This document shows, one piece after another, positions 13,743 to 21,459 of a stretch of 23,675 nt of DNA. Origin of the DNA: M3007 sp041736625 (GTDB taxonomy: Bacteria > Bacteroidota > Bacteroidia > Chitinophagales > Saprospiraceae). Positions within the stretch are counted from its first letter, which is position 1. Each line of letters starts with the position of its first letter. Where the stretch lies: positions 1-23,675 of the forward strand of contig JBGSTG010000100.1 of assembly GCA_041736625.1 (NCBI GenBank), written 5' to 3'. The notes beneath the pieces were generated by a model that saw only the letters and a program-made list of their open reading frames with translations, was not told the DNA's origin and searched no databases. Position numbers and translations under genes: made by a program.

Positions 13743-16538
13743 ATGGAATACGTTGGCGAACACTTGTTGCCCGGTCAACTGGGGCACTTGTTGGTGGTGT
13801 TGTCGTTTGTGGCAACCTTGTTGAGTACGGTAGCCTTTACCTGGGCCGCGCAGCGCCGGCAAACGGCTGCGTATACAGGATGGCTGAACATGGGCCGCCT
13901 GTCGTTCGGTGTGCACGGCCTGGCCACCTTCGGCATCATCGGCGTCCTGTTTTTTATTTTGATCAACAAATACTACGAATACCATTACGCCTGGGCCAAC
14001 GTGTCCGATGATCTGCCTTTTCAATACATTTTTTCCGCATTCTGGAAAGAGCAACAGGGCAGTTTTTTGCTTTGGAGTTTCTGGCACATGGTGTTGGGCG
14101 GGGTGCTCATCTGGCGCGCCGGCCGCTGGGAGGCGCCGGTGCTGGCGGTGATTGCCCTTGCGGAGACGTTCATCGCCTCCATGCTGCTGGGCCTGTATTT
14201 CGGCGACAGCCGGTTCGGGGCCAGCCCCTTCGACCTGCTGCGCGACACCATGCAGGCGCCTATTTTTCAACAAGCCGACTACCTGTCGCAGGTCAAGGGC
14301 AACGGACTCAATCCGTTGCTCCAGAACTACTGGATGACCATCCACCCCCCTACCCTCTTCCTGGGCTTTGCCTCCACCATTGTGCCGTTCGCCTACGCCG
14401 TGGCCGGCCTCTGGATGCGCGACCACAAGGGTTGGCTCCAACCGGCCCTGCCCTGGGCGCTGTTCTCCGCAGCCATCCTGGGCACGGGCATTCTGATGGG
14501 CGGCGCCTGGGCCTATGAGGCACTGTCATTTGGCGGCTACTGGGCGTGGGACCCCGTGGAAAACACATCCCTCGTTCCCTGGATCACCCTGGTGGCCGGC
14601 GTGCACAACCACCTGATCGCCCGACACTCGGGGCACTCGATCCGGGGCGCCTATGCCATGTACCTGCTCAGCTTCGTGCTGGTGCTGTATTCCACCTACC
14701 TGACGCGCAGCGGGATTCTGGGCGACACCTCCGCGCACGCTTTTACCGAAATGGGCCTCGGCCTGCAGCTCATCCTCTTCATCGCCGCCTTTTCGGTGCT
14801 GGGCTTCGGGCTCTGGATCGCCCGGTTCCGGGAAACGCCCGGCATGAAAGAGGACGAGCCGGCTTCCACCCGCGAATTCTGGATGCTCATCGGTTCCATG
14901 GTTCTGCTGTTCTCGGCCGTACTGATCACCGGCGCCACCTCCCTGCCGGTGTGGAACAAAATTGTGCAGGCGTTCAACCCCGATTATGTGGGCGCCGCGC
15001 TCAAAGACCCGGTGGCACACCACAACCGCTACCAGCTGTGGGTGGCGGTGTTCATCGCCCTGCTGTCGGGCACGGCCCAGTGGCTGCGCTACAGCGAGCG
15101 CAACTGGCGTATGTATCAAAAAACGTTCATCCGCCACATGGCCATCGCACTCGTCGGCGCTTCGGCACTAACCGCAATCAACGGCCTGTGGCTGCAAGCC
15201 GACGGTTTTCAGTACTGGGTGCTGCTGTTCGCCGGCATGTTCGCCGCCGTTTCAAACGCAAACTACCTGTTTTCCGTGGTGAAGGGCAACCTGAAACTCG
15301 GCGCTTCCAGCGTCGCCCACTTTGGTTTCGGCGTGTTGGTCCTGGGTATTTTGTACACCGGCCTGAACAAGGAATACGTGTCGTCGAACCCTTTTGCCAT
15401 GGAAGGGCTGATCGAAGGGGCCGACGCCGAAGCGCTCAACCGGAACGTGCTGCTGCTCAAGGACGCGCCCATGCCCATGCGCCGGGGATACCGGGCTACC
15501 TACCTGCGCGACACCATGGAGCGACAGACGCGTACCTTTACCGTGCGGTTCGAAAAGCTGGATTCGCTGGGCAACATCGGCGGCGAAACGTTTGAACTGA
15601 CCCCCAACGTCATGTATGACCGGCAGTTCACCAACATTGTGGCGTCCAACCCGTCGACCAAACATTACTGGGATCGCGATATTTTTACCCACGTCACTTC
15701 CCTGCCCAAGGCAGAGCTGGATCGCGAATACGCCAAACAACAGGAAGACAGCCTCCGCTACGAGGTGTTCGAGGCGGCCGTCGGCGATACCATTTTCCTC
15801 ACCCAGTACTACGCGGTGGTGCGTGAATTCACCAAAAACCCGCAGCACCACGATTATAAAACGCGTCCGGGCGACCTGGCCTTCGGTGCAATGCTCGACG
15901 TCTACGCGCTCGAAGACCCCAAAACCTATACGGTACAACCGGCCATGTACCTCCGGCCCGGCGAGGGCGCATTTACCCTGCCCGACCAGGTGAGCGCCCT
16001 GCAACTGAAGTTCAGGCTCTCCGAAGCTGCCATGGAAAAAATCCTGCGCACCGAAGACGAACTGACCTACCGGGAAATCCCCATGCAAAAGGGCGGCACG
16101 TACGACTACAACGGGTACAGCATCCATTTTACACAAGTCGAGCCCAACGCTACGCACCCGGCCTATGTACCCGAACCGGGCGACATTGCCGTGACCGCCC
16201 GGCTGCTGATCACCGCGCCCGACGGCAAAACGGCTTCCGCCGCGCCCGTTTACCTGCTGCGAGGCAACAGACCCTTCAGCCTAAAGGACGAAATCCCTGA
16301 AATGGGCCTTCACCTGCGGTTTGAAAAAATAGATCCGGAGAAAGAGACGCTCACCATCGCCGTCGCACAAACCACGGAGGAGCAGCGCCGCCTGCCCATC
16401 GAAATTGCCGAGGACGCCGCCCGATCCGACTATATCGTGCTGGAAGCCATCCTGTTCCCCGGCATCAACCTGGTGTGGGCAGGAAGCATACTGATGCTGC
16501 TGGGGCTGGCATTGGGCATGTGGAAAAGGCTGACCTGA
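13743..16538 (+). CDS. ccmF: Cytochrome c heme lyase CcmF (CcmF/CcsA family), long form
   Basis: A 931-aa multispanning inner-membrane protein. The heme-handling WWD signature is GGYWAWDPVENTSLVPW (264-280), flanked by conserved His such as HPP (201-203) and VHNH near 287-290. Many transmembrane helices fill residues 10-540. A soluble, presumably periplasmic region of about 340 residues (roughly 560-895) follows, and a final helix (INLVWAGSILMLLGLALGMW) ends the protein. Escherichia coli CcmF has about 650 residues, so the periplasmic part is much enlarged here. It joins heme from CcmE to apocytochrome CxxCH motifs. It is coupled to ccmE; ccmA-D, ccmG and ccmH are not in the window. Convergent with the DUF2007 gene, 9 bp apart. 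Confidence 0.95.
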   Translation: MEYVGEHLLPGQLGHLLVVLSFVATLLSTVAFTWAAQRRQTAAYTGWLNMGRLSFGVHGLATFGIIGVLFFILINKYYEYHYAWANVSDDLPFQYIFSAFWKEQQGSFLLWSFWHMVLGGVLIWRAGRWEAPVLAVIALAETFIASMLLGLYFGDSRFGASPFDLLRDTMQAPIFQQADYLSQVKGNGLNPLLQNYWMTIHPPTLFLGFASTIVPFAYAVAGLWMRDHKGWLQPALPWALFSAAILGTGILMGGAWAYEALSFGGYWAWDPVENTSLVPWITLVAGVHNHLIARHSGHSIRGAYAMYLLSFVLVLYSTYLTRSGILGDTSAHAFTEMGLGLQLILFIAAFSVLGFGLWIARFRETPGMKEDEPASTREFWMLIGSMVLLFSAVLITGATSLPVWNKIVQAFNPDYVGAALKDPVAHHNRYQLWVAVFIALLSGTAQWLRYSERNWRMYQKTFIRHMAIALVGASALTAINGLWLQADGFQYWVLLFAGMFAAVSNANYLFSVVKGNLKLGASSVAHFGFGVLVLGILYTGLNKEYVSSNPFAMEGLIEGADAEALNRNVLLLKDAPMPMRRGYRATYLRDTMERQTRTFTVRFEKLDSLGNIGGETFELTPNVMYDRQFTNIVASNPSTKHYWDRDIFTHVTSLPKAELDREYAKQQEDSLRYEVFEAAVGDTIFLTQYYAVVREFTKNPQHHDYKTRPGDLAFGAMLDVYALEDPKTYTVQPAMYLRPGEGAFTLPDQVSALQLKFRLSEAAMEKILRTEDELTYREIPMQKGGTYDYNGYSIHFTQVEPNATHPAYVPEPGDIAVTARLLITAPDGKTASAAPVYLLRGNRPFSLKDEIPEMGLHLRFEKIDPEKETLTIAVAQTTEEQRRLPIEIAEDAARSDYIVLEAILFPGINLVWAGSILMLLGLALGMWKRLT

Positions 16539-16547
16539 CCACTTTTG

Positions 16548-16928
16548 TTACCAGCCAATCGCCTTCACCAAAAGGATGGCCAGGATAATCCCGATGGCAA
16601 CGGCGATGATGGTGAGTACCGGCGTATTCAGATCACTCGCCGACTCCGACTCCTGCGCGTCTATGGCGGCCTCGCCCAGGATTTCCCGTGCGCGCTGTGC
16701 ATCCTGCGGACGCACATGGAGCCGCACAAGCAGTTGCAGGTGCGGCAGCACCGACTGGGCCGTGGCGCTGGCCAGAAAGCAGGGAACGCCCTCGGAGCGC
16801 AGGCGGGCGGCAGCCACTTCGGCTTCGAGGTTCGAATAGTATTTGGCGACGACTTCGCCCTCGTCGCCTCCTTCAAAAAAGGAGCTGTCGTCGAAGTCGA
16901 AGTCGTCGAGAATATCGGTGCGCGACAT
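16548..16928 (-). CDS. DUF2007-like small membrane protein
   Basis: A 126-aa protein. After an acidic N-terminus (DILDDFDFDDSSFFEG), residues 25-90 (EVVAKYYSNLEAEVAAARLR, then SEGVPCFLAS and LLVRLHVRPQDAQRAREIL) match the DUF2007 putative signal-transducing fold, a small ferredoxin-like domain. A C-terminal transmembrane helix (TPVLTIIAVAIGIILAILLV) anchors it, so the domain probably faces the cytoplasm. Function is unknown. Its ATG lies one base after the stop of the Ppx/GppA-like gene (TAAAATG), so the two are translationally coupled and may work together. Confidence 0.75.
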   Translation of the reverse strand: MSRTDILDDFDFDDSSFFEGGDEGEVVAKYYSNLEAEVAAARLRSEGVPCFLASATAQSVLPHLQLLVRLHVRPQDAQRAREILGEAAIDAQESESASDLNTPVLTIIAVAIGIILAILLVKAIGW

Positions 16929-16929
16929 T

Positions 16930-17943
16930 TTACAAGCTCAGCAAAAACCCGATGGTAAAATTCGCATCCCAGTCGAAAACAAACTGTTTGCAACCGGTGG
17001 CGTCGGCCACGCCTTTGTAAATATTGAGCCCTGCCTTTTGCTTTTCACCCTGGGCGGCGTACTGGTCCGGCATATTCAGTACCGTGTACCGTTCCTTGCC
17101 GTTGCGCGTTTGTTTGGCCAGTTCGAAGGGTACACCGCCGATGATGAAGCAGGTGGAACGAAGGCCGGACGGTATCTGGCTGCATTTAGCCTTCACGTCG
17201 TTGTAAACGGTGGCGTCGGTGGTTTTATCCTGGAAATATTTGGCGCCGTAGGATTCCAGTCCACGTACTGCGCTGCCGTTCACCCACGAGATTTTGGTGT
17301 TGCCCGAGCCGATGTCCACGACAAACGACTTGGCGTCGAACGCCGGGGGCATGGCCGAGCGCAAGGCGTAGCGGGCCTCTTGCTCCGGCGTCACCTCGTT
17401 CACATTGTAACCCATGCCTTTGAGCATTCCGGAGATTTTGGACGTGATGGCCACTTTTTTCGCACCGGAAGAGATGACAAAGTGAATGTCCTTGGCCGGA
17501 ACGCCGAAAGCCAGCATATCGGCAATGTAGTTTTTCAGGCCGTTCCGGATGTCGGTGTCGGTGGCCAGTTTTTCGTACACGAGGCTGGAGCCAAACTCCG
17601 CCTTTTCCAGTTTCCAGTTTTTTTGGTTGTCGACGCTGATGATGAACGAATTGAAGCCGGTGGCCCCCATCTCCACGACCCCTTTCAGCTTGCCGTTGAC
17701 GGGCGCCGGGGGTTGGTAACGAAAGGGGGTGGCGCTGCCGGCAGACGCCGGTGCAGGCGCTGATGCCGTGGCGCCCTCCCCCTGATCGTCCTGGGTAGTG
17801 GCTGTTGACTGTTCGGTGGATGTGTCCTGCTTGCCGCCGAATTGTTCGGTCAACTGGGGCAGAAACATGCGAATCAGAAAAAATACACCCACCACAATGG
17901 CCAGGGTGATCAATAAGCGGGAGAATCCGGTAAGTCTTGCCAT
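16930..17943 (-). CDS. Membrane-anchored Ppx/GppA-like (ASKHA-fold) protein
   Basis: A 337-aa protein with an N-terminal transmembrane helix (LLITLAIVVGVFFLIRMFL, 10-28) and a low-complexity Thr/Gln/Ala linker to about 75. The rest is actin-like ATPase-fold sequence patterned on exopolyphosphatase/GppA. Phosphate-1 is EMGATGFNS (91-99), with Glu for the usual Asp. VISSGAKKV stands where Ppx has ATSAxR. VTPEQEARYA corresponds to the ISGEEEA motif. Phosphate-2 is VVDIGSGNTKISW (208-220), and FIIGG lies near 266-270. The C-terminal HD domain of full Ppx is absent. Topology places the domain in the periplasm or the cytoplasm; sequence alone does not decide. Enzyme activity is not assured. Coupled to the downstream DUF2007 gene. 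Confidence 0.65.
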   Translation of the reverse strand: MARLTGFSRLLITLAIVVGVFFLIRMFLPQLTEQFGGKQDTSTEQSTATTQDDQGEGATASAPAPASAGSATPFRYQPPAPVNGKLKGVVEMGATGFNSFIISVDNQKNWKLEKAEFGSSLVYEKLATDTDIRNGLKNYIADMLAFGVPAKDIHFVISSGAKKVAITSKISGMLKGMGYNVNEVTPEQEARYALRSAMPPAFDAKSFVVDIGSGNTKISWVNGSAVRGLESYGAKYFQDKTTDATVYNDVKAKCSQIPSGLRSTCFIIGGVPFELAKQTRNGKERYTVLNMPDQYAAQGEKQKAGLNIYKGVADATGCKQFVFDWDANFTIGFLLSL

Positions 17944-17977
17944 AGTAAATTTGCCTGTTTAGTCAGAAAGGTTTGGG

Positions 17978-17985
17978 CAAAAATA
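17978..17985 (-). promoter_or_regulatory. -7 element of the Ppx/GppA-like gene
   Basis: On the minus strand TATTTTTG fits TAnnTTTG exactly, 34 bp before the ATG at 17943. No clear -33 TTG is present; the heptamer array begins 20 bp further upstream. Confidence 0.4.
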
Positions 17986-18004
17986 GCAAAAGGATGTTGG
18001 ATTT

Positions 18005-18135
18005 CGGCTATAGGCTATCGGCGGCCGGCGGTCGGCTATCGGCGGTCGGCTATCGGCGGTCGGCGGTCGGCGGTCGGTAGTCGGCGGTCGGTAGTCGGCG
18101 GCCGGTAGTCGGCGGTGGGTAGTCGGCGGTGGGTA
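18005..18135. repeat. Degenerate heptamer array CGG(CGG/CTA/TAG)T, 18 units
   Basis: Eighteen consecutive 7-bp units (18005-18130) plus a partial unit. Most units are CGGCGGT, interspersed with CGGCTAT, CGGTAGT, CGGCGGC and GGGTAGT. The array fills the gap between the Ppx/GppA-like gene start and the lipid-kinase gene end. Any ORF through it (for example 17959-18141) merely translates the repeat. Confidence 0.93.
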
Positions 18136-18149
18136 CGCCATAGGTGCAA

Positions 18150-18196
18150 GACCGCGTAGCGGGCAAACATGAATAGCCCCGGATGCAAATCCGGGG
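18150..18196. repeat. Dispersed two-hairpin element, copy B
   Basis: Same architecture and orientation as copy A at 4886-4931: stem CCGC-GTA-GCGG (18152-18162), a 14-bp linker, then CCCCGGAT-GCAA-ATCCGGGG (18177-18196). It lies 9 bp after the stop of the lipid-kinase gene on the minus strand, so it would sit in that gene's 3' untranslated region. Confidence 0.85.
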
Positions 18197-18205
18197 TATG
18201 CAAAG

Positions 18206-19129
18206 TCAAACCAACAATGGGATTGGGTTATTTTCCAAACGAAAGGTGAGGGGCCCTTCCATGATAATCCCTTCTCCGTCGAGGTTAATGTAATGCTTGC
18301 CGGGTGCAGAGAGGGTGAGGGTGGCGGTGCGGAAGTGTTCGATGAAGTCCAGGTCGTACACTTTTCCGCGAAGAAAGGCGGGCACGGCCGCGAAATACCG
18401 GTATCGCGGCGTGGCGCGCAGGGCCACCACGTCGAGCAGTCCGTCGTCGATCCGGGCGCCGGGGGCTATTTCTACCCCGTAGCCATACATAGGGCCATTG
18501 CAGACGGCAACGGAGAGGGCGCGCAGGGAAAAGCGGCGTCCGTCGGCCTCCACGTCAAAGTCGATCATCGGGTGCGTCAGTCCGGCTTGCACAGCGCGGA
18601 GGAAGTACGGGAGGAGTCCGCGGGTATAATTCCGGCGGGAGAGGTGCGCGACGAGGCCGTCGAACCCCACGCCGGTCAGGTTAACGAACAGGCGTTCGTT
18701 GATCCGGCAAACGTCGATGTGTCGGACGGTGGCGGTATTGAGGCGTTGAACGGCGCGGTCCATGTCGCGACCGATGCCCAGGTGCATGGCCAGTCCGTTG
18801 CCGGAACCCGCGGGCACGATGCCAAGGGGGGTATTGGTGTTCAGCAGCCCTTCGGCGACCTCGTTTACGGTTCCGTCGCCGCCGACCGCCACCACGATTT
18901 GATACCCGTCGGAAACGGCTTGCCGGGCCAATTCGACGCCATGACCGGGCGCTTCGGTGACGCGGATACCATATTCAAACTTGCGGTGGTTCAGGTGCTG
19001 ATCCACGCTTCGGCTGAGGTGGCGCCGCCAGGGTTTTCCCGCTTTGGGGTTGACGACAAAAAGGATACGCCGGGGCTTGAGCGCTTCCGTCCAGATGCCC
19101 TGCGGTTCCATCGGGTGGGATTTTTCCAT
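18206..19129 (-). CDS. Diacylglycerol kinase-family lipid kinase (YegS/DagK type)
   Basis: A 307-aa soluble lipid kinase. The catalytic-domain signatures are present: FVVNPKAGK (24-32), the nucleotide loop VGGDGTVNEV (82-91), and PAGSGNGLAMHLGI (106-119), followed by the beta-sandwich C-terminal domain with DGLLDVVALR and the closing INLDGEG. Members transfer phosphate from ATP to diacylglycerol or related lipids on the inner face of the membrane; the exact lipid is unknown. The frame is open upstream to 19603, but that part overlaps the pseudouridine synthase gene and has no family similarity, so ATG 19129 is chosen. It lies 2 bp after the stop of that gene, which implies coupling. Confidence 0.92.
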   Translation of the reverse strand: MEKSHPMEPQGIWTEALKPRRILFVVNPKAGKPWRRHLSRSVDQHLNHRKFEYGIRVTEAPGHGVELARQAVSDGYQIVVAVGGDGTVNEVAEGLLNTNTPLGIVPAGSGNGLAMHLGIGRDMDRAVQRLNTATVRHIDVCRINERLFVNLTGVGFDGLVAHLSRRNYTRGLLPYFLRAVQAGLTHPMIDFDVEADGRRFSLRALSVAVCNGPMYGYGVEIAPGARIDDGLLDVVALRATPRYRYFAAVPAFLRGKVYDLDFIEHFRTATLTLSAPGKHYINLDGEGIIMEGPLTFRLENNPIPLLV

Positions 19130-19131
19130 GG

Positions 19132-20262
19132 TTATAATTCGGCCTTGCGGGCGTGCACGTATTGGCGCCACTCGGCAATGACGGTACGCATGTCTTCCGG
19201 GAGTTCGGATTCGAAACGCAGGTACTCCCCACTGACGGGGTGGACGAAACCCAGCACCTTGGCGTGCAGGGCCTGGCGCGGGCACATTTGGAGCAGCCCG
19301 TCGGCAAACTGTTTGTACCGGCTGTGGAGCGTACCTTTCAGCACCCGATTGCCACCGTAACGGGGATCGCCGAAGAGGGTGTGGCCGATGTATTTCATGT
19401 GCACCCTGATTTGGTGGGTGCGGCCGGTCTCCAGACGGCACTCCACCAGGGTGGCGTAGTAGAACCGTTCGAGCACGCGCCAGTGGGTAACGGCGTGTTT
19501 GCCTTCTTCTCCTTCCGGAAAAACCATGAACAGCTTGCGGTCGTTGGGGTTCCGGCCGATGTGCCCTTCCACCGTGCCGCTGTCGTGCTCCGGGTCGCCC
19601 CATACCAGGGCCCAGTAGCGCCGTTCGATGGTGTGGTGGAAAAACTGGTTCGCCAGGTGGGCCATAGCGTAGTCGTTTTTGGCCACCACCATGAGCCCGG
19701 TGGTATCTTTATCGATGCGGTGCACGATGCCCGCGCGTTGCTGGTCGTTGCCCTCCTTCACCGGCAGTTGTCCGGCCGCTTCGCGCAGGTGCCAGGCCAC
19801 GGCATTCACCAACGTTCCGTTGGGAATACCCACCCCGGGGTGCACAGCCATGTTGTAGGGTTTGTCGATAATCAGCACGTCGTTGTCCTCGTAAACAATG
19901 GTCAACGGAATGTTTTGGGGCAATACGTCGAGCGACTCCTGGGGGTCGCGCGGGAGGAGGATGCTGATCTGGTTGCCGGGCTTGACCTTGTAATTGGGCT
20001 TTACCTCCTGGTCGTCGACCAAAACCGAACCGGCACGGATGGCGTTTTGTACCCGATTGCGCGTGCGATTGCTGAGCCGATCCATGAGGAATTTGTCGAG
20101 GCGGACGAGCGACTGGCGGGCGTCCACCCGTATGTCGTGCCGCTCGAACCACTCGTCGGATGGACTGGGCTCGTCCGAGCCGTCCTCCGGCTCGTCGTTC
20201 AATTCGTCATTGGGTTCGCTGAAGTCAGGCTCCAATTCTTCTTCTATCGGGCGTTTGGGCAT
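19132..20262 (-). CDS. RluD-type large-subunit rRNA pseudouridine synthase
   Basis: A 376-aa protein. An unusually acidic N-terminal extension (about 35 residues, with EEELEP and EPEDGSDEP) precedes an S4 RNA-binding domain (about 50-105, SLVRLDKFLMDRL to VKPGNQISIL). The RluA/RluC/RluD catalytic domain follows, with DKPYNMAVHPG, the catalytic-Asp motif HRIDKDTTG (Asp184), RRYWALVWG, and GRTHQIRVH. The family isomerises uridines in 23S rRNA; RluD, the closest in architecture, acts on helix 69. The specific target is inferred. ATG 20262 is preferred over an upstream TTG (20286) that overlaps the -7 element. First gene of a two-gene unit with the lipid kinase. Confidence 0.93.
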   Translation of the reverse strand: MPKRPIEEELEPDFSEPNDELNDEPEDGSDEPSPSDEWFERHDIRVDARQSLVRLDKFLMDRLSNRTRNRVQNAIRAGSVLVDDQEVKPNYKVKPGNQISILLPRDPQESLDVLPQNIPLTIVYEDNDVLIIDKPYNMAVHPGVGIPNGTLVNAVAWHLREAAGQLPVKEGNDQQRAGIVHRIDKDTTGLMVVAKNDYAMAHLANQFFHHTIERRYWALVWGDPEHDSGTVEGHIGRNPNDRKLFMVFPEGEEGKHAVTHWRVLERFYYATLVECRLETGRTHQIRVHMKYIGHTLFGDPRYGGNRVLKGTLHSRYKQFADGLLQMCPRQALHAKVLGFVHPVSGEYLRFESELPEDMRTVIAEWRQYVHARKAEL

Positions 20263-20283
20263 GGGCGTATTTGGCAAGGAATA

Positions 20284-20291
20284 CAAAGGTA
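20284..20291 (-). promoter_or_regulatory. -7 element of the pseudouridine synthase-lipid kinase unit
   Basis: On the minus strand TACCTTTG matches TAnnTTTG exactly, 21 bp before the ATG at 20262. It shares an 81-bp divergent gap with the arsR-type gene. Confidence 0.45.
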
Positions 20292-20328
20292 GTTAAAAAT
20301 CGGGACTCGCGCTTTCGCAATATATACA

Positions 20329-20336
20329 TATCTTTA
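20329..20336 (+). promoter_or_regulatory. Possible -7 element of the ArsR-type gene
   Basis: TATCTTTA differs from TAnnTTTG only at the last base. It ends just 7 bp before the ATG at 20344, so the transcript would be nearly leaderless, or the real start would be the Met at 20353. Confidence 0.25.
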
Positions 20337-20343
20337 TCCCTTT

Positions 20344-20646
20344 ATGAAAAACATGGACGACGATTATTTGTTTCTGGAAAATGCCACGGAGACCCTGCGC
20401 GCCGTGGCGCACCCGCTGCGTTTGCTCATCATCCAGATGCTGCACGAGCAGGGTCCACAGACCGTGACGGCCATTCACCTGGCCCTGGGCATTGAGCAGG
20501 CGGTGGCTTCGCACCATTTGCGTATTATGAAGGACAAGCAGGTGCTGACGGTCCGTCGGGAAGGGAAGAATGCTTTTTACAACCTGGCCAGGCCGGAGTA
20601 CGCGCAAATTTATCAGCTGCTGGAGCAAACATTGGCTCCGGCATAA
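20344..20646 (+). CDS. ArsR/SmtB-family winged-helix transcriptional regulator
   Basis: A 100-aa protein of typical ArsR size. The winged helix is clear: LRAVAHPLRLLIIQML, TVTAIHLALGIEQAVASHHL as the recognition helix region, and the wing VRREGKNAFYNLA. The protein contains no cysteine, so it lacks the CxC metal site of ArsR/SmtB and cannot sense through thiols; a histidine/acid metal site or another signal would be needed. The usual role is autorepression and repression of adjacent genes. The superoxide dismutase gene starts 54 bp downstream in the same direction and is the natural candidate target, with the divergent rRNA-modification unit as an alternative. A small hairpin (stem GGCGC/GCGCC, 20671-20685) lies in that gap. 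Confidence 0.88.
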   Translation: MKNMDDDYLFLENATETLRAVAHPLRLLIIQMLHEQGPQTVTAIHLALGIEQAVASHHLRIMKDKQVLTVRREGKNAFYNLARPEYAQIYQLLEQTLAPA

Positions 20647-20700
20647 GTTTATACTTTCCTTTCTATCCCCGGCGCTACGGGCGCCATAAAACGCACGACC

Positions 20701-21447
20701 ATGAAAAAAAGAACTTTCCTGAAAACAGGTTTGGTATTGGGTTTGGGCGCTACTTTTGCCCCCCTGAACAACGTATTCGGCTTGAACGAACGCCCCCAGC
20801 CCGCAACCCCGGGCAACCGGCTGCTCCTGCCACCCTTTGAATTGCCGCCGCTCCCGTACGACTTTTCGGCGCTGGAGCCTTCCATCGACACCCAAACCAT
20901 GCAAATTCACCACGGTAAACACCACGCCGGCTACGTCAAAAACCTGAACGACGCCCTGGAAGATTCCGTTTTCAAAGGCATGGTGATCGAAGACGTGCTG
21001 CGCAGCGTCGGCAAAGCCGCTGCGGAGCAGAAAATCCGGAACAACGCCGGCGGCCACTACAACCACAGCCTGTTCTGGCAAACCATGACCCCGGGCGGGA
21101 AGCCGCTGGAACCAACGGGTAAACTGGCGGGCGCTATCAACGAAGCGTTCGGCTCCTACGCCGCCTTCGAAACGCAGTTCAAAAACGCCGCCAAGTCCGT
21201 ATTCGGCTCCGGCTGGGCGTGGCTGTGCGCCGGCCCGGGCAAAAAACTGTACATCGCCCAGACGCCCAATCAAGATAACCCCTTCATGGTCAACCTCACC
21301 GACCAGCCCGGCGTGCCGCTGTTCGGCATCGACGTATGGGAACACGCCTATTATCTCAAGTATCAGAACCGACGCGCCGAGTACATCGACGCATTTTTCA
21401 ACGTACTCAACTGGGAAACGGTGGAAAAACGCTTCTCCGCCGCCTAG
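20701..21447 (+). CDS. Exported superoxide dismutase, Fe/Mn family (probably Mn)
   Basis: A 248-aa protein with an N-terminal export segment (MKKRTFLKTGLVLGLGATFA) and then a complete Fe/Mn SOD from PPLPYDFSALEPSIDTQTMQ onward. The four metal ligands align as H70 (IHHGKHH), H122 (GGHYNHSLFW), D211 and H215 (DVWEHAYY). GGHxNH, GSGWAWL and NQDNP favour manganese, but a cambialistic enzyme is possible. KKRTFLK resembles a twin-arginine motif with Lys for the first Arg, so either Tat or Sec export could apply. It would detoxify superoxide in the periplasm. It sits between an ArsR-type regulator (54 bp) and yidC (12 bp). Confidence 0.93.
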   Translation: MKKRTFLKTGLVLGLGATFAPLNNVFGLNERPQPATPGNRLLLPPFELPPLPYDFSALEPSIDTQTMQIHHGKHHAGYVKNLNDALEDSVFKGMVIEDVLRSVGKAAAEQKIRNNAGGHYNHSLFWQTMTPGGKPLEPTGKLAGAINEAFGSYAAFETQFKNAAKSVFGSGWAWLCAGPGKKLYIAQTPNQDNPFMVNLTDQPGVPLFGIDVWEHAYYLKYQNRRAEYIDAFFNVLNWETVEKRFSAA

Positions 21448-21459
21448 CGAAGCAAAAAA

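Noticed and set aside
13698..15137. Minus-strand frames of 200-250 codons inside ccmF
   Set aside because: The CcmF frame carries the WWD signature and continuous helices; the opposite frames are shadows.
18005..18135. Possible CRISPR array
   Set aside because: The period is 7 bp with no unique spacers and no cas genes nearby; it is a simple tandem array.
17959..18141. 60-codon minus-strand frame rich in RRPPT repeats
   Set aside because: It is only the translation of the 7-bp array, with no other coding evidence.
18206..19603. Lipid kinase starting far upstream (465 codons)
   Set aside because: The extra 158 codons overlap the pseudouridine synthase and resemble nothing in the kinase family; ATG 19129 gives the normal length.
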